64,000 bases of DNA from CAYVBJ01 sp964517005 (GCA_964517005.1 CAZFAJ010000003.1:17351-81350); one strand, 5' to 3'; positions 1-9,350 are shown, counted from the first letter of the stretch. The notes: generated from the sequence alone by a model not told the origin. A program made the numbers and translations.

Positions 1-146
1 AAAACACCGCCCGACACATTCTTTGATCCCGCAAATTCTCCCTTTTCAATCAGAAGAAACTTCATATTATTTTTGGCAAGTGTCATAGCGGCAGCAAGGC
101 CGGCAACGCCTGCTCCTACAATAATACAGTCAAATTTTTCGTCCAT
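1..146 (-). CDS. fixC: FixC-like FAD-dependent oxidoreductase (ETF:quinone oxidoreductase type), N-terminal part only
   Basis: The minus-strand reading frame from the ATG at 146-144 runs off the window edge, so only about 48 residues are visible. They contain a Rossmann dinucleotide-binding start (VGAGVAG, about residues 10-16), an acidic strand end (LIEKG) and the SKNVSGG stretch typical of FixC/ETF-QO flavoproteins. The ATG follows the etfA stop codon by a single base, so it is the third gene of an etfB-etfA-fixC operon. Family knowledge: such proteins pass electrons from the ETF heterodimer to the quinone pool. The FAD fold is clear; the FixC assignment rests on context and the short motif. 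Confidence 0.7.
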   Translation of the reverse strand, partial: MDEKFDCIIVGAGVAGLAAAMTLAKNNMKFLLIEKGEFAGSKNVSGGV

Positions 147-147
147 A

Positions 148-1122
148 TCAGCTTTTTATTTTTTTTATCTCATCAATAAAAGGAGGGAGTACTTTATAAA
201 GATCACCGACAATCCCGTAATCGGCTATTTCAAAGATAGGCGCGTCCGGATCCTTGTTAATAGCAACAATAACTTTGCTGTTAGCCATGCCGGCCACATG
301 CTGAATTGCTCCGGATATTCCGATGCCAATGTAGAGCTGTGGTGAAACCACTTTGCCTGTCTGGCCAATCTGGAGACTTGGATCCATTACACCGGCTTCT
401 GTCAGTGCCCGTGAGGCGCCGACGCCTGCGTTTAATAAGGAGGCCAGTTCTGTAACCAATTTCTGTGCTTCTTCATCTTTAGCACCTCTGCCGGCTGAAA
501 TAATAGTTTCAGCTTCAGCAAGGTCAACTCTGTCGGAAGAAGAGGTAATAATTTCTCTTAATGTTATTCGCAGTTCACTTTCATCAAAAGAAAAATCTAT
601 TGTTTCGAAGGTTGTATCCGTTTCTTTTTCCTGAAGATCATACGAACCGGCACGAACTGAAACCAATACTGGTTCACCTTCTGCACTGACTTCGGAGTTA
701 ATTTTTGACGCCATTACGGGTCGCACGGCCTTTACACCGCTGTCTGTAAGTTCAAAAGAGGAGACATCGGGCAGTGCGGCAGCTTTACGGTTGGCAGCAA
801 GTGCTCCAAGAACATCCTTGGTGCCTTCAGTTGAAGCAAATGCCATCAGTCTCGGATTAATTTTATCCATGGCAACTGACAGTGCCTTGAGTAGCGGTGT
901 GTTCAAATGATTTTTAAATATGGGATCCTGAGTGGTGTAAATTACAGATGGCCCGTATTTTTTCACAGTGTCCGCATACTTTTCCGGATCGGGGTCGATA
1001 ATTAGTGCTGCTGATTCAAGATTATTTTCATCAGCAAGCTGTACACAGTAGGATAATACTTCAAGAGAGGATCGCTTGATTTTACCATCTGCAATAGCGA
1101 TATAAGTTAGTAGAGTGCTCAT
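148..1122 (-). CDS. etfA: Electron transfer flavoprotein, alpha subunit
   Basis: 324 residues, normal for EtfA/FixB. The C-terminal FAD-binding domain is unmistakable: GRGAKDEE near residue 210, then YIGIGISGAIQH from about 264, and INKDPDAPIF with ADYGIVGDL near the end. The N-terminal half carries the looser alpha-domain that packs on EtfB. It carries electrons from acyl-CoA or other dehydrogenases to the FixC-like partner. It lies 54 bases downstream of etfB on the same strand and one base from the fixC-like gene, so the three are probably one transcript. Nothing looks damaged. Confidence 0.95.
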   Translation of the reverse strand: MSTLLTYIAIADGKIKRSSLEVLSYCVQLADENNLESAALIIDPDPEKYADTVKKYGPSVIYTTQDPIFKNHLNTPLLKALSVAMDKINPRLMAFASTEGTKDVLGALAANRKAAALPDVSSFELTDSGVKAVRPVMASKINSEVSAEGEPVLVSVRAGSYDLQEKETDTTFETIDFSFDESELRITLREIITSSSDRVDLAEAETIISAGRGAKDEEAQKLVTELASLLNAGVGASRALTEAGVMDPSLQIGQTGKVVSPQLYIGIGISGAIQHVAGMANSKVIVAINKDPDAPIFEIADYGIVGDLYKVLPPFIDEIKKIKS

Positions 1123-1176
1123 TGGATATCTGTTATTTAATTAAATTTGGTTTGTGAAATTTCAGTGCAGCCCGGA

Positions 1177-1947
1177 CTATAAAACGTTTGCTTCTTCGTC
1201 GAGCAGATGAACAACTTCTTTTGCTATCTCTTCGGGCTCTCCGTCAAACTTTTTACCCGGTTCCCGGCCTGGTTTTTCCTGGTATCCGATAATTGTAGTC
1301 ATCTTGTCTATGGAAGCCGGATCAAGTCCAAGATCTGTCAATGTAATACTATCTACGGGCTTCCGCTTCGATTGCATGATTCCTTTCAGGCTTGGAATGC
1401 GTGGTTCATTCATATCATTAGAGCAGGTAACTATTCCGGGTTTTGGAAGTTCAACAATTTCTCTGCCCGCATCTCCCTGGCGGCTGACAATCAGCTGGTC
1501 ATTTTCCAACTCAAGACCAACAGCATTAGTTACGTAGGGGAGGTCAAGCAATCTGGCGAGCATACTTCCTGTAAGCCCGGAGTCAGTATCCTGGCTCTGC
1601 TTGCCACAGGAAATAAAATCAAACTCTGACTTTTCAAAGAATTTTGAGAGTATTTGTGCGTAAGCTGCCGAATCAAAATTTTCTTGTTGATCTGTGATGA
1701 TGTGTGTGCCTTTGGCAGCTCCCATTGCAAGAGCTTTCCGCAGTGTCTCTTTCGCTTTTTCACTTCCAACCAATACCACTTCTACATCGCCGCCATGTTT
1801 TTCCGTAAGAACAAGAGCCTCTTCAACAGCTGATGCGTCATAAGCATTTAGGATCATTCGGTCTGTGTCCTGTATCAATTGGCCCTCTTTAATCTGCAGA
1901 GGAGCATTGACATCGGGTACTTGCTTGATGCAAACAATAAATTTCAT
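1177..1947 (-). CDS. etfB: Electron transfer flavoprotein, beta subunit
   Basis: 256 residues beginning MKFIVCIKQVPD, the hallmark start of EtfB/FixA. Further family features are the NAYDASAVEEAL segment, the GKQSQDTDSG stretch near the middle and EPRIPSLKGIM, which matches the beta-subunit signature. It binds AMP and forms the electron-carrying heterodimer with EtfA, encoded next on the same strand. It is the first gene of the operon. About 440 bases of non-coding DNA separate it from the divergent receiver gene, so its promoter must lie there, although I found no exact Bacteroidota-type -7 box for it. Confidence 0.95.
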   Translation of the reverse strand: MKFIVCIKQVPDVNAPLQIKEGQLIQDTDRMILNAYDASAVEEALVLTEKHGGDVEVVLVGSEKAKETLRKALAMGAAKGTHIITDQQENFDSAAYAQILSKFFEKSEFDFISCGKQSQDTDSGLTGSMLARLLDLPYVTNAVGLELENDQLIVSRQGDAGREIVELPKPGIVTCSNDMNEPRIPSLKGIMQSKRKPVDSITLTDLGLDPASIDKMTTIIGYQEKPGREPGKKFDGEPEEIAKEVVHLLDEEANVL

Positions 1948-2389
1948 ACGTCTGTATTTTTTTGAGTTAAATATGGTTCCTGTAAATAACTAAAATTGAT
2001 GCATGGAACCGCTTTTTTGATTTCTACAATATACAAAACAGGGACGAAAATTCTGTAATGGAACTGCCAAATTATTCTGATCGTGATAATGAAAACAATC
2101 TGGTATAAAAAAAAGTTTAAACTACTGTTAGCTGATTACAACACGATGAAACAAATGGAGAGTTTTCTGCTATAATGTGACCGGGTGAATTATGGGCCGG
2201 ATTAAAATTTTCTCAGAGGTGAATTCAATAAATTTATATTACACTTGATTTTATAGAACAGCAGTCAAAAAATGGCCGCGTAAGTTGTTAGAATAACTTA
2301 ATGTTAAGTGCTGTTATGTAACAAAGCTGACAATCATTCATCTTGAATAATAGTTGACTAAAGATATTTTTCTCTAAAAAAAACCAGTG
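1948..2389. other. Divergent intergenic region between etfB and the receiver gene
   Basis: About 440 bases with no credible reading frame. It must hold the promoters of etfB (minus) and of the receiver protein (plus). Visible structure is limited: a spaced inverted repeat GGTTCC (1975-1980)/GGAACC (2005-2010) close to the etfB start, and a promoter-like TTG...TATTTTTC arrangement near the plus-strand gene, listed separately. The rest is AT-rich and unremarkable. Confidence 0.5.
2343..2372 (+). promoter_or_regulatory. Candidate Bacteroidota-type promoter for the receiver gene
   Basis: TTG at 2343-2345 is followed after 19 bases by TATTTTTC at 2365-2372. This differs from the TAnnTTTG -7 consensus only in the last base. 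The predicted start of transcription would be a few bases downstream, giving a short leader before the ATG at 2390. Inferred from the motif alone. Confidence 0.35.
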
Positions 2390-2752
2390 ATGCGTGTATT
2401 AATTGTAGAAGATGACTTAATTATTTCGCTTGTACTTGACAGGATGATTCATCAGTTGGGACATGAACTCGTGGCAAAAGTAACTACCGGTGAAAAAGCT
2501 ATCGAAGTTGCTTGCAGTGAATCGCCCGATATGATCTTGATGGATATTCGATTGGCAGGTGACCTTGATGGTATCGAAACCATGGAAGAAATTCATAAAG
2601 TGAGTCAAATTCCCGTTATTTATATTACCGGTAATAATGACAAGAGAAACAGAGAACGTGCAAAAAAGACTAATCATATTGATTTTTTAATCAAACCTGT
2701 AAGCATTGAACAACTTGAACGGTGTTTTACAGAGGTAACACAGTCTGTCTGA
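2390..2752 (+). CDS. Stand-alone response regulator receiver protein (CheY-like)
   Basis: 120 residues forming one receiver domain and nothing else. The acidic pocket (ED-D, residues 7-9), phospho-acceptor Asp52 (ILMDIRL), Thr80 (YIT) and Lys102 (LIKP) are all present, so it should be phosphorylatable. I chose the ATG at 2390 because it opens directly with MRVLIVEDD; a GTG one codon upstream (2387) is also possible. No output domain and no neighbouring histidine kinase are seen, so the partner is elsewhere. The sequence resembles receivers that sit with PAS kinases in multi-step signalling, but its target cannot be read from here. Confidence 0.85.
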   Translation: MRVLIVEDDLIISLVLDRMIHQLGHELVAKVTTGEKAIEVACSESPDMILMDIRLAGDLDGIETMEEIHKVSQIPVIYITGNNDKRNRERAKKTNHIDFLIKPVSIEQLERCFTEVTQSV

Positions 2753-2791
2753 TTTCTCTGCAACTCCATTTCGGACAAGTTCAAATCATGA

Positions 2792-3721
2792 TCATGCCCG
2801 TGGATGGAACTCTTTGTGAACCTGGTGAAGCATCGACCGGTCAACATGAGTATATATTTCAGTAGTCATAATAGAAGAATGACCTAACATTTCCTGAACT
2901 GCCCTGAGATCTGCCCCTCCTTCAAGAAGATGCGTTGCAAAAGAATGACGGAAAATATGAGGATAAACATTTTTTTTAATTTTTGCCTTCCCTGCATACT
3001 TGTTTACAATATTCCAGATACTCATGCGTGTCAGCGGCCCGCCTCTTTGATTGAGAAAAAGTCTGTTTTTAGCTTTTTCAGGGTTCTTCTTATTTAAAAA
3101 TTCAGGTCTGGAAAGTTCAAGGTAATGTTCAATGGACGATTGAGCAAATTCTCCAACCGGAACCAAACGCTCTTTACTGCCTTTGCCAATCACACGGATA
3201 AAACCAATCTCAAAGAAAAGGCGGTCTGGCTGCAGATTCGTTAACTCACTTACCCTCATTCCGGTTGCATAGAGAGTCTCCAGAATAGCGGCATCACGGA
3301 TTCCGACTTTCGTTGTTCTGTCAGACGTCTTAATGATACGGTTAATTTCATCTGCAGTAAGTACCTCCGGAAGATTTTTGGATTTTTTGGGTAAATCAAT
3401 GAGTTCAGCGGGATTCGCTTCCGTTAAATGCTCCACTACAGCAAACTCATGAAAGCTTCTGATACTTGAAATATTTCTGGCAATGGAGCTCACCGAGAGA
3501 TTTAAATCAGTAAGCAGCTCCAGAAATAGTTCAATGTGCTGCAGGGTAACACCCCCAAGATCTTTAATTTTTAGTTCGCCGGTTAAAAATAAGAGGTACC
3601 TTTGCAGATCGGTTTTATAGGATTCAATTGAATTTTCAGCAAGTCCTTTCTCAAGTTTTATAAATTGTAAATAGTGATTTAACTCCGATTCAAAAGATCT
3701 GTCCGTCACCGCTTTACTCAT
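2792..3721 (-). CDS. xerD: Tyrosine recombinase XerD
   Basis: 309 residues with an N-terminal SAM-like core-binding domain (about 10-100) and a C-terminal catalytic domain. The full catalytic set is visible: Arg156 (GMRVSEL), Lys180 (GKGSKER), His255/Arg258 (HIFRHSFATH), His281 (LGHSS) and nucleophile Tyr290 (EIYTHV). With XerC it resolves chromosome dimers at dif. The start codon abuts the stop codon of the upstream HD-phosphodiesterase gene (TAG then ATG), so the two are translated from one message. A second recombinase of this family, called XerC here, lies at 48500-49414. The C vs D assignment is by overall resemblance. Confidence 0.88.
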   Translation of the reverse strand: MSKAVTDRSFESELNHYLQFIKLEKGLAENSIESYKTDLQRYLLFLTGELKIKDLGGVTLQHIELFLELLTDLNLSVSSIARNISSIRSFHEFAVVEHLTEANPAELIDLPKKSKNLPEVLTADEINRIIKTSDRTTKVGIRDAAILETLYATGMRVSELTNLQPDRLFFEIGFIRVIGKGSKERLVPVGEFAQSSIEHYLELSRPEFLNKKNPEKAKNRLFLNQRGGPLTRMSIWNIVNKYAGKAKIKKNVYPHIFRHSFATHLLEGGADLRAVQEMLGHSSIMTTEIYTHVDRSMLHQVHKEFHPRA

Positions 3722-6118
3722 CTATTTTTTGTGATCTGCTTCCTCTTTAGATTCCGCTTCTTCCTGATTGTTACCACCGGCATCTGAAATTTGATCTTTA
3801 TCTTTTTCCGGCTTCTCTTTTTTATCTTCAGGATACTCAACTCTTTTATGGTATACACCAACAAGAATATTCAAAAATGCATCTTTGATTATTTTTATCT
3901 GGCGGAAGGTAAGCGGACAATCATTAAGCTGATTGTCTGCGATATTACCATCCACAAGCCTGTCGATCAGGGATTCGAGCTTTGAATAAGTGGGATCTTT
4001 CATTGATCTTGACGCCGCCTCTATTCCATCTGCCAAAAGCATAATACCCTGCTCTTTTGTAGCGGGTACCGGGCCATCGTACCTGAAATCCTTTTCCTGC
4101 ACCTTGCCTTCCGTGTTCTCTTTTTTCCGGGCCTTCTCATAAAAAAATTTGATTACTGAGGTCCCGTGATGTGTCTTAATAAAATCAATGATAACTTCCG
4201 GTAAATTGTGTTCCCTGGCAATTTTAACTCCATCGCTTACATGCGCCTTAATAATAAGGGCACTCATTCTGGGTTTCAGCTTGTTGTGCTCATTACCCCC
4301 AGTCTGGTTTTCAATGAAATATCCCGGTTTTTCAATTTTACCGACATCGTGAAACATTGCAGCAACCCTGCATAACAATGCATTTGCACCAATAGCAGAC
4401 GCAGCTGACTCTGCAAGGTTTGCGACCTGAAGACTGTGATGAAACGTTCCCGGTGCCTCGTTCATCAGGTCTTTGAGCAATTTGTGATTGGTATCACTCA
4501 ATTCAAGCAGAGTAAAATCAGTGGTGATTTTGAACATTTTTTCAAATAAAAGAATAAGCGGGTAGGTAAAGAGAATAAAAAAGGAGTTAACCAGTACAAA
4601 AAACCCATCATTTAAAAATTTCTCCCAGCCTCCGAACCGTGCAAGTGCAAAACCGCCAATTACTGCGAGATATGTCAAAAGTACAACACCTGGGGTGGTA
4701 AAAAAGAATTGGGACCTGTTTTTGATGTCCCGCACTGAGAATACGCCAAGGCTGCATGCAGAAGTGGTTGCCACGAGGTATTGGAAATTATAATCATGGT
4801 AAAGTCCCGTAATTATAGCAAGCGTAAATGTTGCCAGAAGACCGACTCTCGAATCAAATATGATTGTGAGTATAATCGGGGCAACCGCAACAGGCACTAT
4901 ATAGCTGTTCACCTCTTCGAACGGATAAGCGATTGCACTGGCGACACATATTATCGTGAGTGTCAGAAATACAAGAAGAAACATGGAGATATCTTCATAG
5001 ATTTTTCTTCGGTATAAATAGATATACATGAAGAAAACAAATGAAGAGATTGCAATCACAATCACCTCACCGCTGTAGCGGAGCCAGCGTTCAAGCCCGG
5101 AAGCCGTTGATGCTCTTGCAGAAGCAAGGCTCTCAAGCATATTTGCTTTTTCTTCGGTTACAATGTCGCCCCTCCGGATAATAACCTGGCCCTGGGCTAC
5201 CGCACCCTTGGTTCGTGAAATTTCATCGAGGTTTTCCTGAAGCCGGGCTTGAGTATCCGATTCACTGTAAATTAAATTTGGAACAATAACCTGATCAAAG
5301 ATCTGAGCCGCAAGAGCAGCTCTGTCGGCCGAGTAGAGCCGGATAAAACGGGAACTTGCGTATTCTAAAGCTTCTGTACGGTCTCGCACTCCCGATAAAT
5401 TTACCGTTCTTTCTGTTCTATCCTCCAGGTTACGAACGGTAATTTCCGTTTGTGATATTTCACTTTTAGGCTTGTCAATGACTCCATCACTGAATAGGTC
5501 TCCGAGGATGTCATTAAGATTATTCCGGATATCGTTTATAATCAGACGGGACGATGGCTGATTATTCATCTGCACTTCTGCATAATTTTCCAGAAGTGTG
5601 TTCCAGGCAGTTTGTGTAAATCTCAAATCGCTGAGGTTTTTTTCCTGGATGAAACGCAAACTGTCATTTTGAGCGGATACTTCCGGATTTTCAAAAGATC
5701 GCTGCCACTGCAGGTAAGAATCCAGCACTGGCTGCATACTTCGGTAAATCGAATCGATCCGGTTTTGAATTCGTAAATCAGCATCGGTATCTACATGAAA
5801 TATTGGAACCGTATTTTCTCTGACTGCCTGACGCTCAGATTGAAGTTCGGATTCACTCTTCTTCAGGGAAAATGTAAATGGAGCAGTCAGGTCATTCGCT
5901 TTCCACGGTTCTCCTATCGCATAGTTGGAGACAGGTTGAAAGGAGGGCTGAGGTAATATGAGAACAATCACCAGCAGAAAGGTAAAAAATATTAAACCTC
6001 TGGCATATCTCCTCTTTTTGTCAGCCGATTCCTGCTCTTCCTTTTTTTTCTTTTCCCCAATATTTGGAACGCCCTTCTTATCTTTTGGAGAAAGTCCGAA
6101 TTTTTCAAGTATGCTCAT
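3722..6118 (-). CDS. pgpH: 7TM-HD family phosphohydrolase, PgpH-like cyclic-di-AMP phosphodiesterase
   Basis: 798 residues in the order expected for the 7TM-7TMR-HD family: a basic cytoplasmic start, a membrane segment (about 41-56), a large extracytoplasmic domain to about residue 340, a seven-helix membrane bundle to about 530, and a cytoplasmic HD domain. The HD metal residues are visible in FHHSLQV, MFHDVGKI, the HVSDG block and IKTHHGT. Family knowledge: characterised members (PgpH) degrade c-di-AMP. The lysine/glutamate-rich tail is low-complexity. It is co-transcribed with xerD (adjacent stop and start) and has a good promoter candidate at 6171-6203. Substrate is inferred from the family. 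Confidence 0.88.
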   Translation of the reverse strand: MSILEKFGLSPKDKKGVPNIGEKKKKEEQESADKKRRYARGLIFFTFLLVIVLILPQPSFQPVSNYAIGEPWKANDLTAPFTFSLKKSESELQSERQAVRENTVPIFHVDTDADLRIQNRIDSIYRSMQPVLDSYLQWQRSFENPEVSAQNDSLRFIQEKNLSDLRFTQTAWNTLLENYAEVQMNNQPSSRLIINDIRNNLNDILGDLFSDGVIDKPKSEISQTEITVRNLEDRTERTVNLSGVRDRTEALEYASSRFIRLYSADRAALAAQIFDQVIVPNLIYSESDTQARLQENLDEISRTKGAVAQGQVIIRRGDIVTEEKANMLESLASARASTASGLERWLRYSGEVIVIAISSFVFFMYIYLYRRKIYEDISMFLLVFLTLTIICVASAIAYPFEEVNSYIVPVAVAPIILTIIFDSRVGLLATFTLAIITGLYHDYNFQYLVATTSACSLGVFSVRDIKNRSQFFFTTPGVVLLTYLAVIGGFALARFGGWEKFLNDGFFVLVNSFFILFTYPLILLFEKMFKITTDFTLLELSDTNHKLLKDLMNEAPGTFHHSLQVANLAESAASAIGANALLCRVAAMFHDVGKIEKPGYFIENQTGGNEHNKLKPRMSALIIKAHVSDGVKIAREHNLPEVIIDFIKTHHGTSVIKFFYEKARKKENTEGKVQEKDFRYDGPVPATKEQGIMLLADGIEAASRSMKDPTYSKLESLIDRLVDGNIADNQLNDCPLTFRQIKIIKDAFLNILVGVYHKRVEYPEDKKEKPEKDKDQISDAGGNNQEEAESKEEADHKK

Positions 6119-6170
6119 AATAATCGATTCATTAACGCGATTCCCGGCACGTTGTTATTCTACTAAGAAA

Positions 6171-6203
6171 CAAAAGTATAGCAAGGGAGTTGTTCAGAAC
6201 AAA
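6171..6203 (-). promoter_or_regulatory. Promoter of the pgpH-xerD unit (TTTG-N21-TACTTTTG)
   Basis: Read on the minus strand, TTTG (6203-6200) is followed after 21 bases by TACTTTTG (6178-6171). This matches the Bacteroidota/Flavobacterium consensus TTG-N17-23-TAnnTTTG exactly. Transcription would begin about 45-50 bases before the ATG at 6118. Confidence 0.6.
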
Positions 6204-6282
6204 ATTTCAGCTCTTTATTCTTTACGTTTGTTTATAGACACCTGTTGTAAAATCTAAGAAACGAATATTGATATCTCTGTTT

Positions 6283-8289
6283 TCAATTTGTTTCCATTCT
6301 AATTAAATTTTTGAATTCATCTTCTGTAAGAACATGAATACCCAGATTTTTAGCTTTTTCAAGTTTGCTGCCGGCTGCTTCACCGGCAAGCAGATAATCT
6401 GTGTTTTTACTGACTGAAGAGGTTGTAATTCCTCCATGCTTTTCAATCAACTCAGTTGCCTCTTTTCGGGTCAGTCCCGGGAGTGATCCTGTCAATACAA
6501 ATTTCAGCCCTTTAAATTTGGCAGAAACTATCTCTTTCTCTTCGTTTTCAAACATTAGCCCATGATTTTTTAGCTGTTCGATCAGCTGAAGGTTTTTATC
6601 ATGGCGAAAGAACGCAATAACAGACTCTGCGATTTTAGGGCCGATTGAGTCAACACTGATAAAATCATTAAATGTTGCTTCAGCCAGTGCATCAATGTCC
6701 TGAAAAGCAGATGCTAAATCCCTGGCTACTGTTTTGCCAACATAGCGGATTCCAAGGGCATATAAAACCCTCTCAAACGGTTGACTTTTACTTTTTTCAA
6801 TTGCATTCACAAGATTTTGCGCACTTTTTTTCCCCATCCTTTCCAGGGGAATCAGTTGACGGGCAGTCAGTGAATATAGATCTGCGTATGTTTGAATAAG
6901 CTGGTTATCCACAAGTTGATTTACAACTGCTTCACCGAGGCCTTCAATATCCATGGCATCGCGGGACGCAAAATAGATAATTCTTTCCCGGACCTGAGGC
7001 GGACATTGCGGATTTACACATCGCCATGCCACTTCTCCTTCAAATTTTTCCAGTTTCTCACCACAGGCCGGGCATTCGGAAGGCATGCTAAATGGTCCCG
7101 GACGGCCAATTCTATCCGGGTTTACAACACTCACTACCTGGGGGATGATATCACCGGCTTTTTCAACAACAACCGCATCTCCGGCACGAATGTCTTTTCT
7201 GTGAATTTCATCTTCATTATGCAGAGTGGCGCGTCTTACGGTTGTTCCTGCAAGTTCAACCGGTTTAAGTTCAGCCACAGGCGTGATGGTTCCCAGCCTG
7301 CCCACTTGCAAGGTAATTGATACCAGGGTTGTTGCCGCTTGTTCAGCTTCAAACTTATAGGCAATCGCCCATCGGGGAGATTTGGCAGTTCGTCCCAGTT
7401 CACTTCGGTACCTCTCCTCATTTACTTTAATGACTACACCATCTGTTTCAAAAGGGTGATCATGGCGGATTGAATTCCAATGGTTAATAACCTCAAATAA
7501 TTCATCTATACCGGAACAGACATGGAAATAATCGGATACAGGTAAATTGTACTCTTTCAGCATTTTTTGTTTCTGCTCCTGCGTTCGATTGATATCAGCA
7601 TGCTCAAGAAGCAAGTCGAATGCAAAGAAACGGATTGGCCGCCTGGCTACCTCCCGCGGGTCTTGCATTTTCAGCGTACCGGCTGTAGAATTACGGGGAT
7701 TGGCAAACTGCGGCAGCCCCTGTTCTTCACGATATTGATTCAATCTCAGGAAAGCCTCTTTTTCCATGTACGCCTCTCCCCGGACTTCCACAATTTCAGG
7801 AGGAGTGCCGCCCAGTTTTAGCGGAATGTCCCGGATTGTTTTTATATTGGCTGTGATATCATCGCCACGCTCGCCATCACCCCGGGTTGCACCTAAAATA
7901 AGTTTTTTATTTTCATAGCGAAGCCGGATGGATGCTCCGTCAAATTTTAATTCAGCGATATACGAAAAATCTTCGTGAGCAAGGATATTTTTGACCCGCT
8001 TGTCAAAATCACGTAGTTCATCTGCATTATAGGTATTTGACAGACTTAAAAGAGGGTCCGGATGTTCAACGGTCGGAAATGACTCGGAAACAGAGCCGCC
8101 TACGCGGTTTGTAGGCGAATCGGGATCACCGAGATTAAATTTCTCTTCCAGGTATTCGAGTGTTTTGAGAGCTTCATCAAACTCCTTATCTGAAATAAAA
8201 GGTTTTGCTTCGTCATAATAGGCCCTGTTGGCGCGCTCAACAAGATCTCTTAGTTGTTCAACACGTTTTACTGCATCTTTTTTTTCCAT
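6283..8289 (-). CDS. ligA: NAD-dependent DNA ligase
   Basis: 668 residues, the usual LigA length, with all domains in order. There is the Ia/adenylation domain with the nucleotidyl-lysine motif KFDG (Lys115), then GATRGDGERGDD. The OB fold follows, then a four-cysteine zinc finger (CPAC...CVNPQC, near residue 410-430). A helix-hairpin-helix region and a C-terminal BRCT domain (GLKFVLTGSLPG, about 595 on) complete it. It seals nicks using NAD in replication and repair. It lies 11 bases downstream of the RodZ-like gene on the same strand, so the two are probably co-transcribed; the gap to pgpH has its own promoter. Confidence 0.97.
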   Translation of the reverse strand: MEKKDAVKRVEQLRDLVERANRAYYDEAKPFISDKEFDEALKTLEYLEEKFNLGDPDSPTNRVGGSVSESFPTVEHPDPLLSLSNTYNADELRDFDKRVKNILAHEDFSYIAELKFDGASIRLRYENKKLILGATRGDGERGDDITANIKTIRDIPLKLGGTPPEIVEVRGEAYMEKEAFLRLNQYREEQGLPQFANPRNSTAGTLKMQDPREVARRPIRFFAFDLLLEHADINRTQEQKQKMLKEYNLPVSDYFHVCSGIDELFEVINHWNSIRHDHPFETDGVVIKVNEERYRSELGRTAKSPRWAIAYKFEAEQAATTLVSITLQVGRLGTITPVAELKPVELAGTTVRRATLHNEDEIHRKDIRAGDAVVVEKAGDIIPQVVSVVNPDRIGRPGPFSMPSECPACGEKLEKFEGEVAWRCVNPQCPPQVRERIIYFASRDAMDIEGLGEAVVNQLVDNQLIQTYADLYSLTARQLIPLERMGKKSAQNLVNAIEKSKSQPFERVLYALGIRYVGKTVARDLASAFQDIDALAEATFNDFISVDSIGPKIAESVIAFFRHDKNLQLIEQLKNHGLMFENEEKEIVSAKFKGLKFVLTGSLPGLTRKEATELIEKHGGITTSSVSKNTDYLLAGEAAGSKLEKAKNLGIHVLTEDEFKNLIRMETN

Positions 8290-8300
8290 GAATAAAAAAA

Positions 8301-9350
8301 TTAGAATGTGGGCCTGTTTGCAATTGAATCAGGCTCTGCCATGGCTTCAGGGACTTCAAGAGGCACGGGTGTTCTCCATTTTAATTCAGATTCAAAAAAT
8401 GAGCGGTTAAGTTCTACCATGTTAACTTCCGGATTAAAATGTTCCTGTCTGAAATTTTCGATTAAATGACCATTCAGAAACATGAGCATCTGGCTGTAAC
8501 GGCCCCTGACCCGGATCGAATCACTGAATTCAAATCTCAGCATAACGCCCTGGTCAACCCAATAGGGATCAATTCTCGGTTTCAAATCACTCCAAACACG
8601 AACAGGATCCAGGTTTCCGGAAGCAGCATAAATAGAAAGATAAAGGGTATCCGGCAGAGGTTGATCCTGCTCTGTTTCTGAAGGTGTTTCTGAAAAATCA
8701 AGAGCGGGACCGTTTTCAGTTTCAATATCGGGCGGTGTTACCTCAGTTTGAGCATTTTTAGAAACTGATTGATCGCTTTCTGAAAAAAAATCACTTTCAA
8801 ATATCACAAAAGCCACAATGATTGCAATAATTACAATGATACCGATACTAATCAGCCAAATTGATTTTGGTTTTTGTACTGTACTGATTTTCCGTCCAAG
8901 ATCAGCCCAGTTCACCGTTCTGACTTCAGGCGGCGGTGTGGGTTCAAACGATGATTGATCCTCCTCATAATTTTTACTTGTACCTGAACTCTCTTTCTCT
9001 GACTCTTTTTTTGTTTTTTTCGATTTTACATCAGGAGCTTTTGGAAGAACCGTTTTTTCGCCTTGCTCCCTGAGTCCCGGATACTGTTGAACCAACAGGC
9101 CATTGTAATTCCCTGCTTCCTGTTGATTGAGAGCTTTGATGATAATTTCATCTTTTATTTTCAAGCCTCTTGCATACGTTCTGACGAAACTTCTGACATA
9201 GGTTTTTATTTCCACGGATTGTTTGAAAATTTCCCCACTCTCAATAGCACGAATCGTATCTACGGGTATTTTCGTAATATCATGTATATCCTCAACAGAG
9301 TATTTGAGATATTTTCTGATTGTAGCAAGATCTTTTCCGACAGACGACAT
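8301..9350 (-). CDS. RodZ-like cytoskeleton-associated membrane protein (HTH_25 - TM - periplasmic domain)
   Basis: 349 residues. The N-terminus is a RodZ-type helix-turn-helix (about residues 5-75: LATIRKYLKYSVEDI, TKIPVDTIRAIE). A charged Lys/Glu/Ser linker follows, then one membrane helix (about 168-190, IWLISIGIIVIIAIIV). The acidic, Pro-rich periplasmic stretch ends in a DUF4115-like beta domain. Family knowledge: RodZ links MreB to the elongation machinery and helps set rod shape. The architecture is clear, but many Bacteroidota proteins of this layout are uncharacterised, so no gene symbol is given. It precedes ligA by 11 bases. Confidence 0.75.
   Translation of the reverse strand: MSSVGKDLATIRKYLKYSVEDIHDITKIPVDTIRAIESGEIFKQSVEIKTYVRSFVRTYARGLKIKDEIIIKALNQQEAGNYNGLLVQQYPGLREQGEKTVLPKAPDVKSKKTKKESEKESSGTSKNYEEDQSSFEPTPPPEVRTVNWADLGRKISTVQKPKSIWLISIGIIVIIAIIVAFVIFESDFFSESDQSVSKNAQTEVTPPDIETENGPALDFSETPSETEQDQPLPDTLYLSIYAASGNLDPVRVWSDLKPRIDPYWVDQGVMLRFEFSDSIRVRGRYSQMLMFLNGHLIENFRQEHFNPEVNMVELNRSFFESELKWRTPVPLEVPEAMAEPDSIANRPTF

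Noticed and set aside
1207..1629. A 140-codon plus-strand frame opposite etfB
   Set aside because: It is antisense to a clear etfB and has no motif; it is a shadow of the real gene.
1975..2010. GGTTCC/GGAACC inverted repeat before etfB
   Set aside because: Six-base arms 24 bases apart are weak evidence; mentioned under the intergenic region only.
2792..3721. XerD as an integrase of a mobile element
   Set aside because: It has the length and motifs of chromosomal Xer recombinases, is joined to pgpH, and no element ends, repeats or cargo genes are seen.
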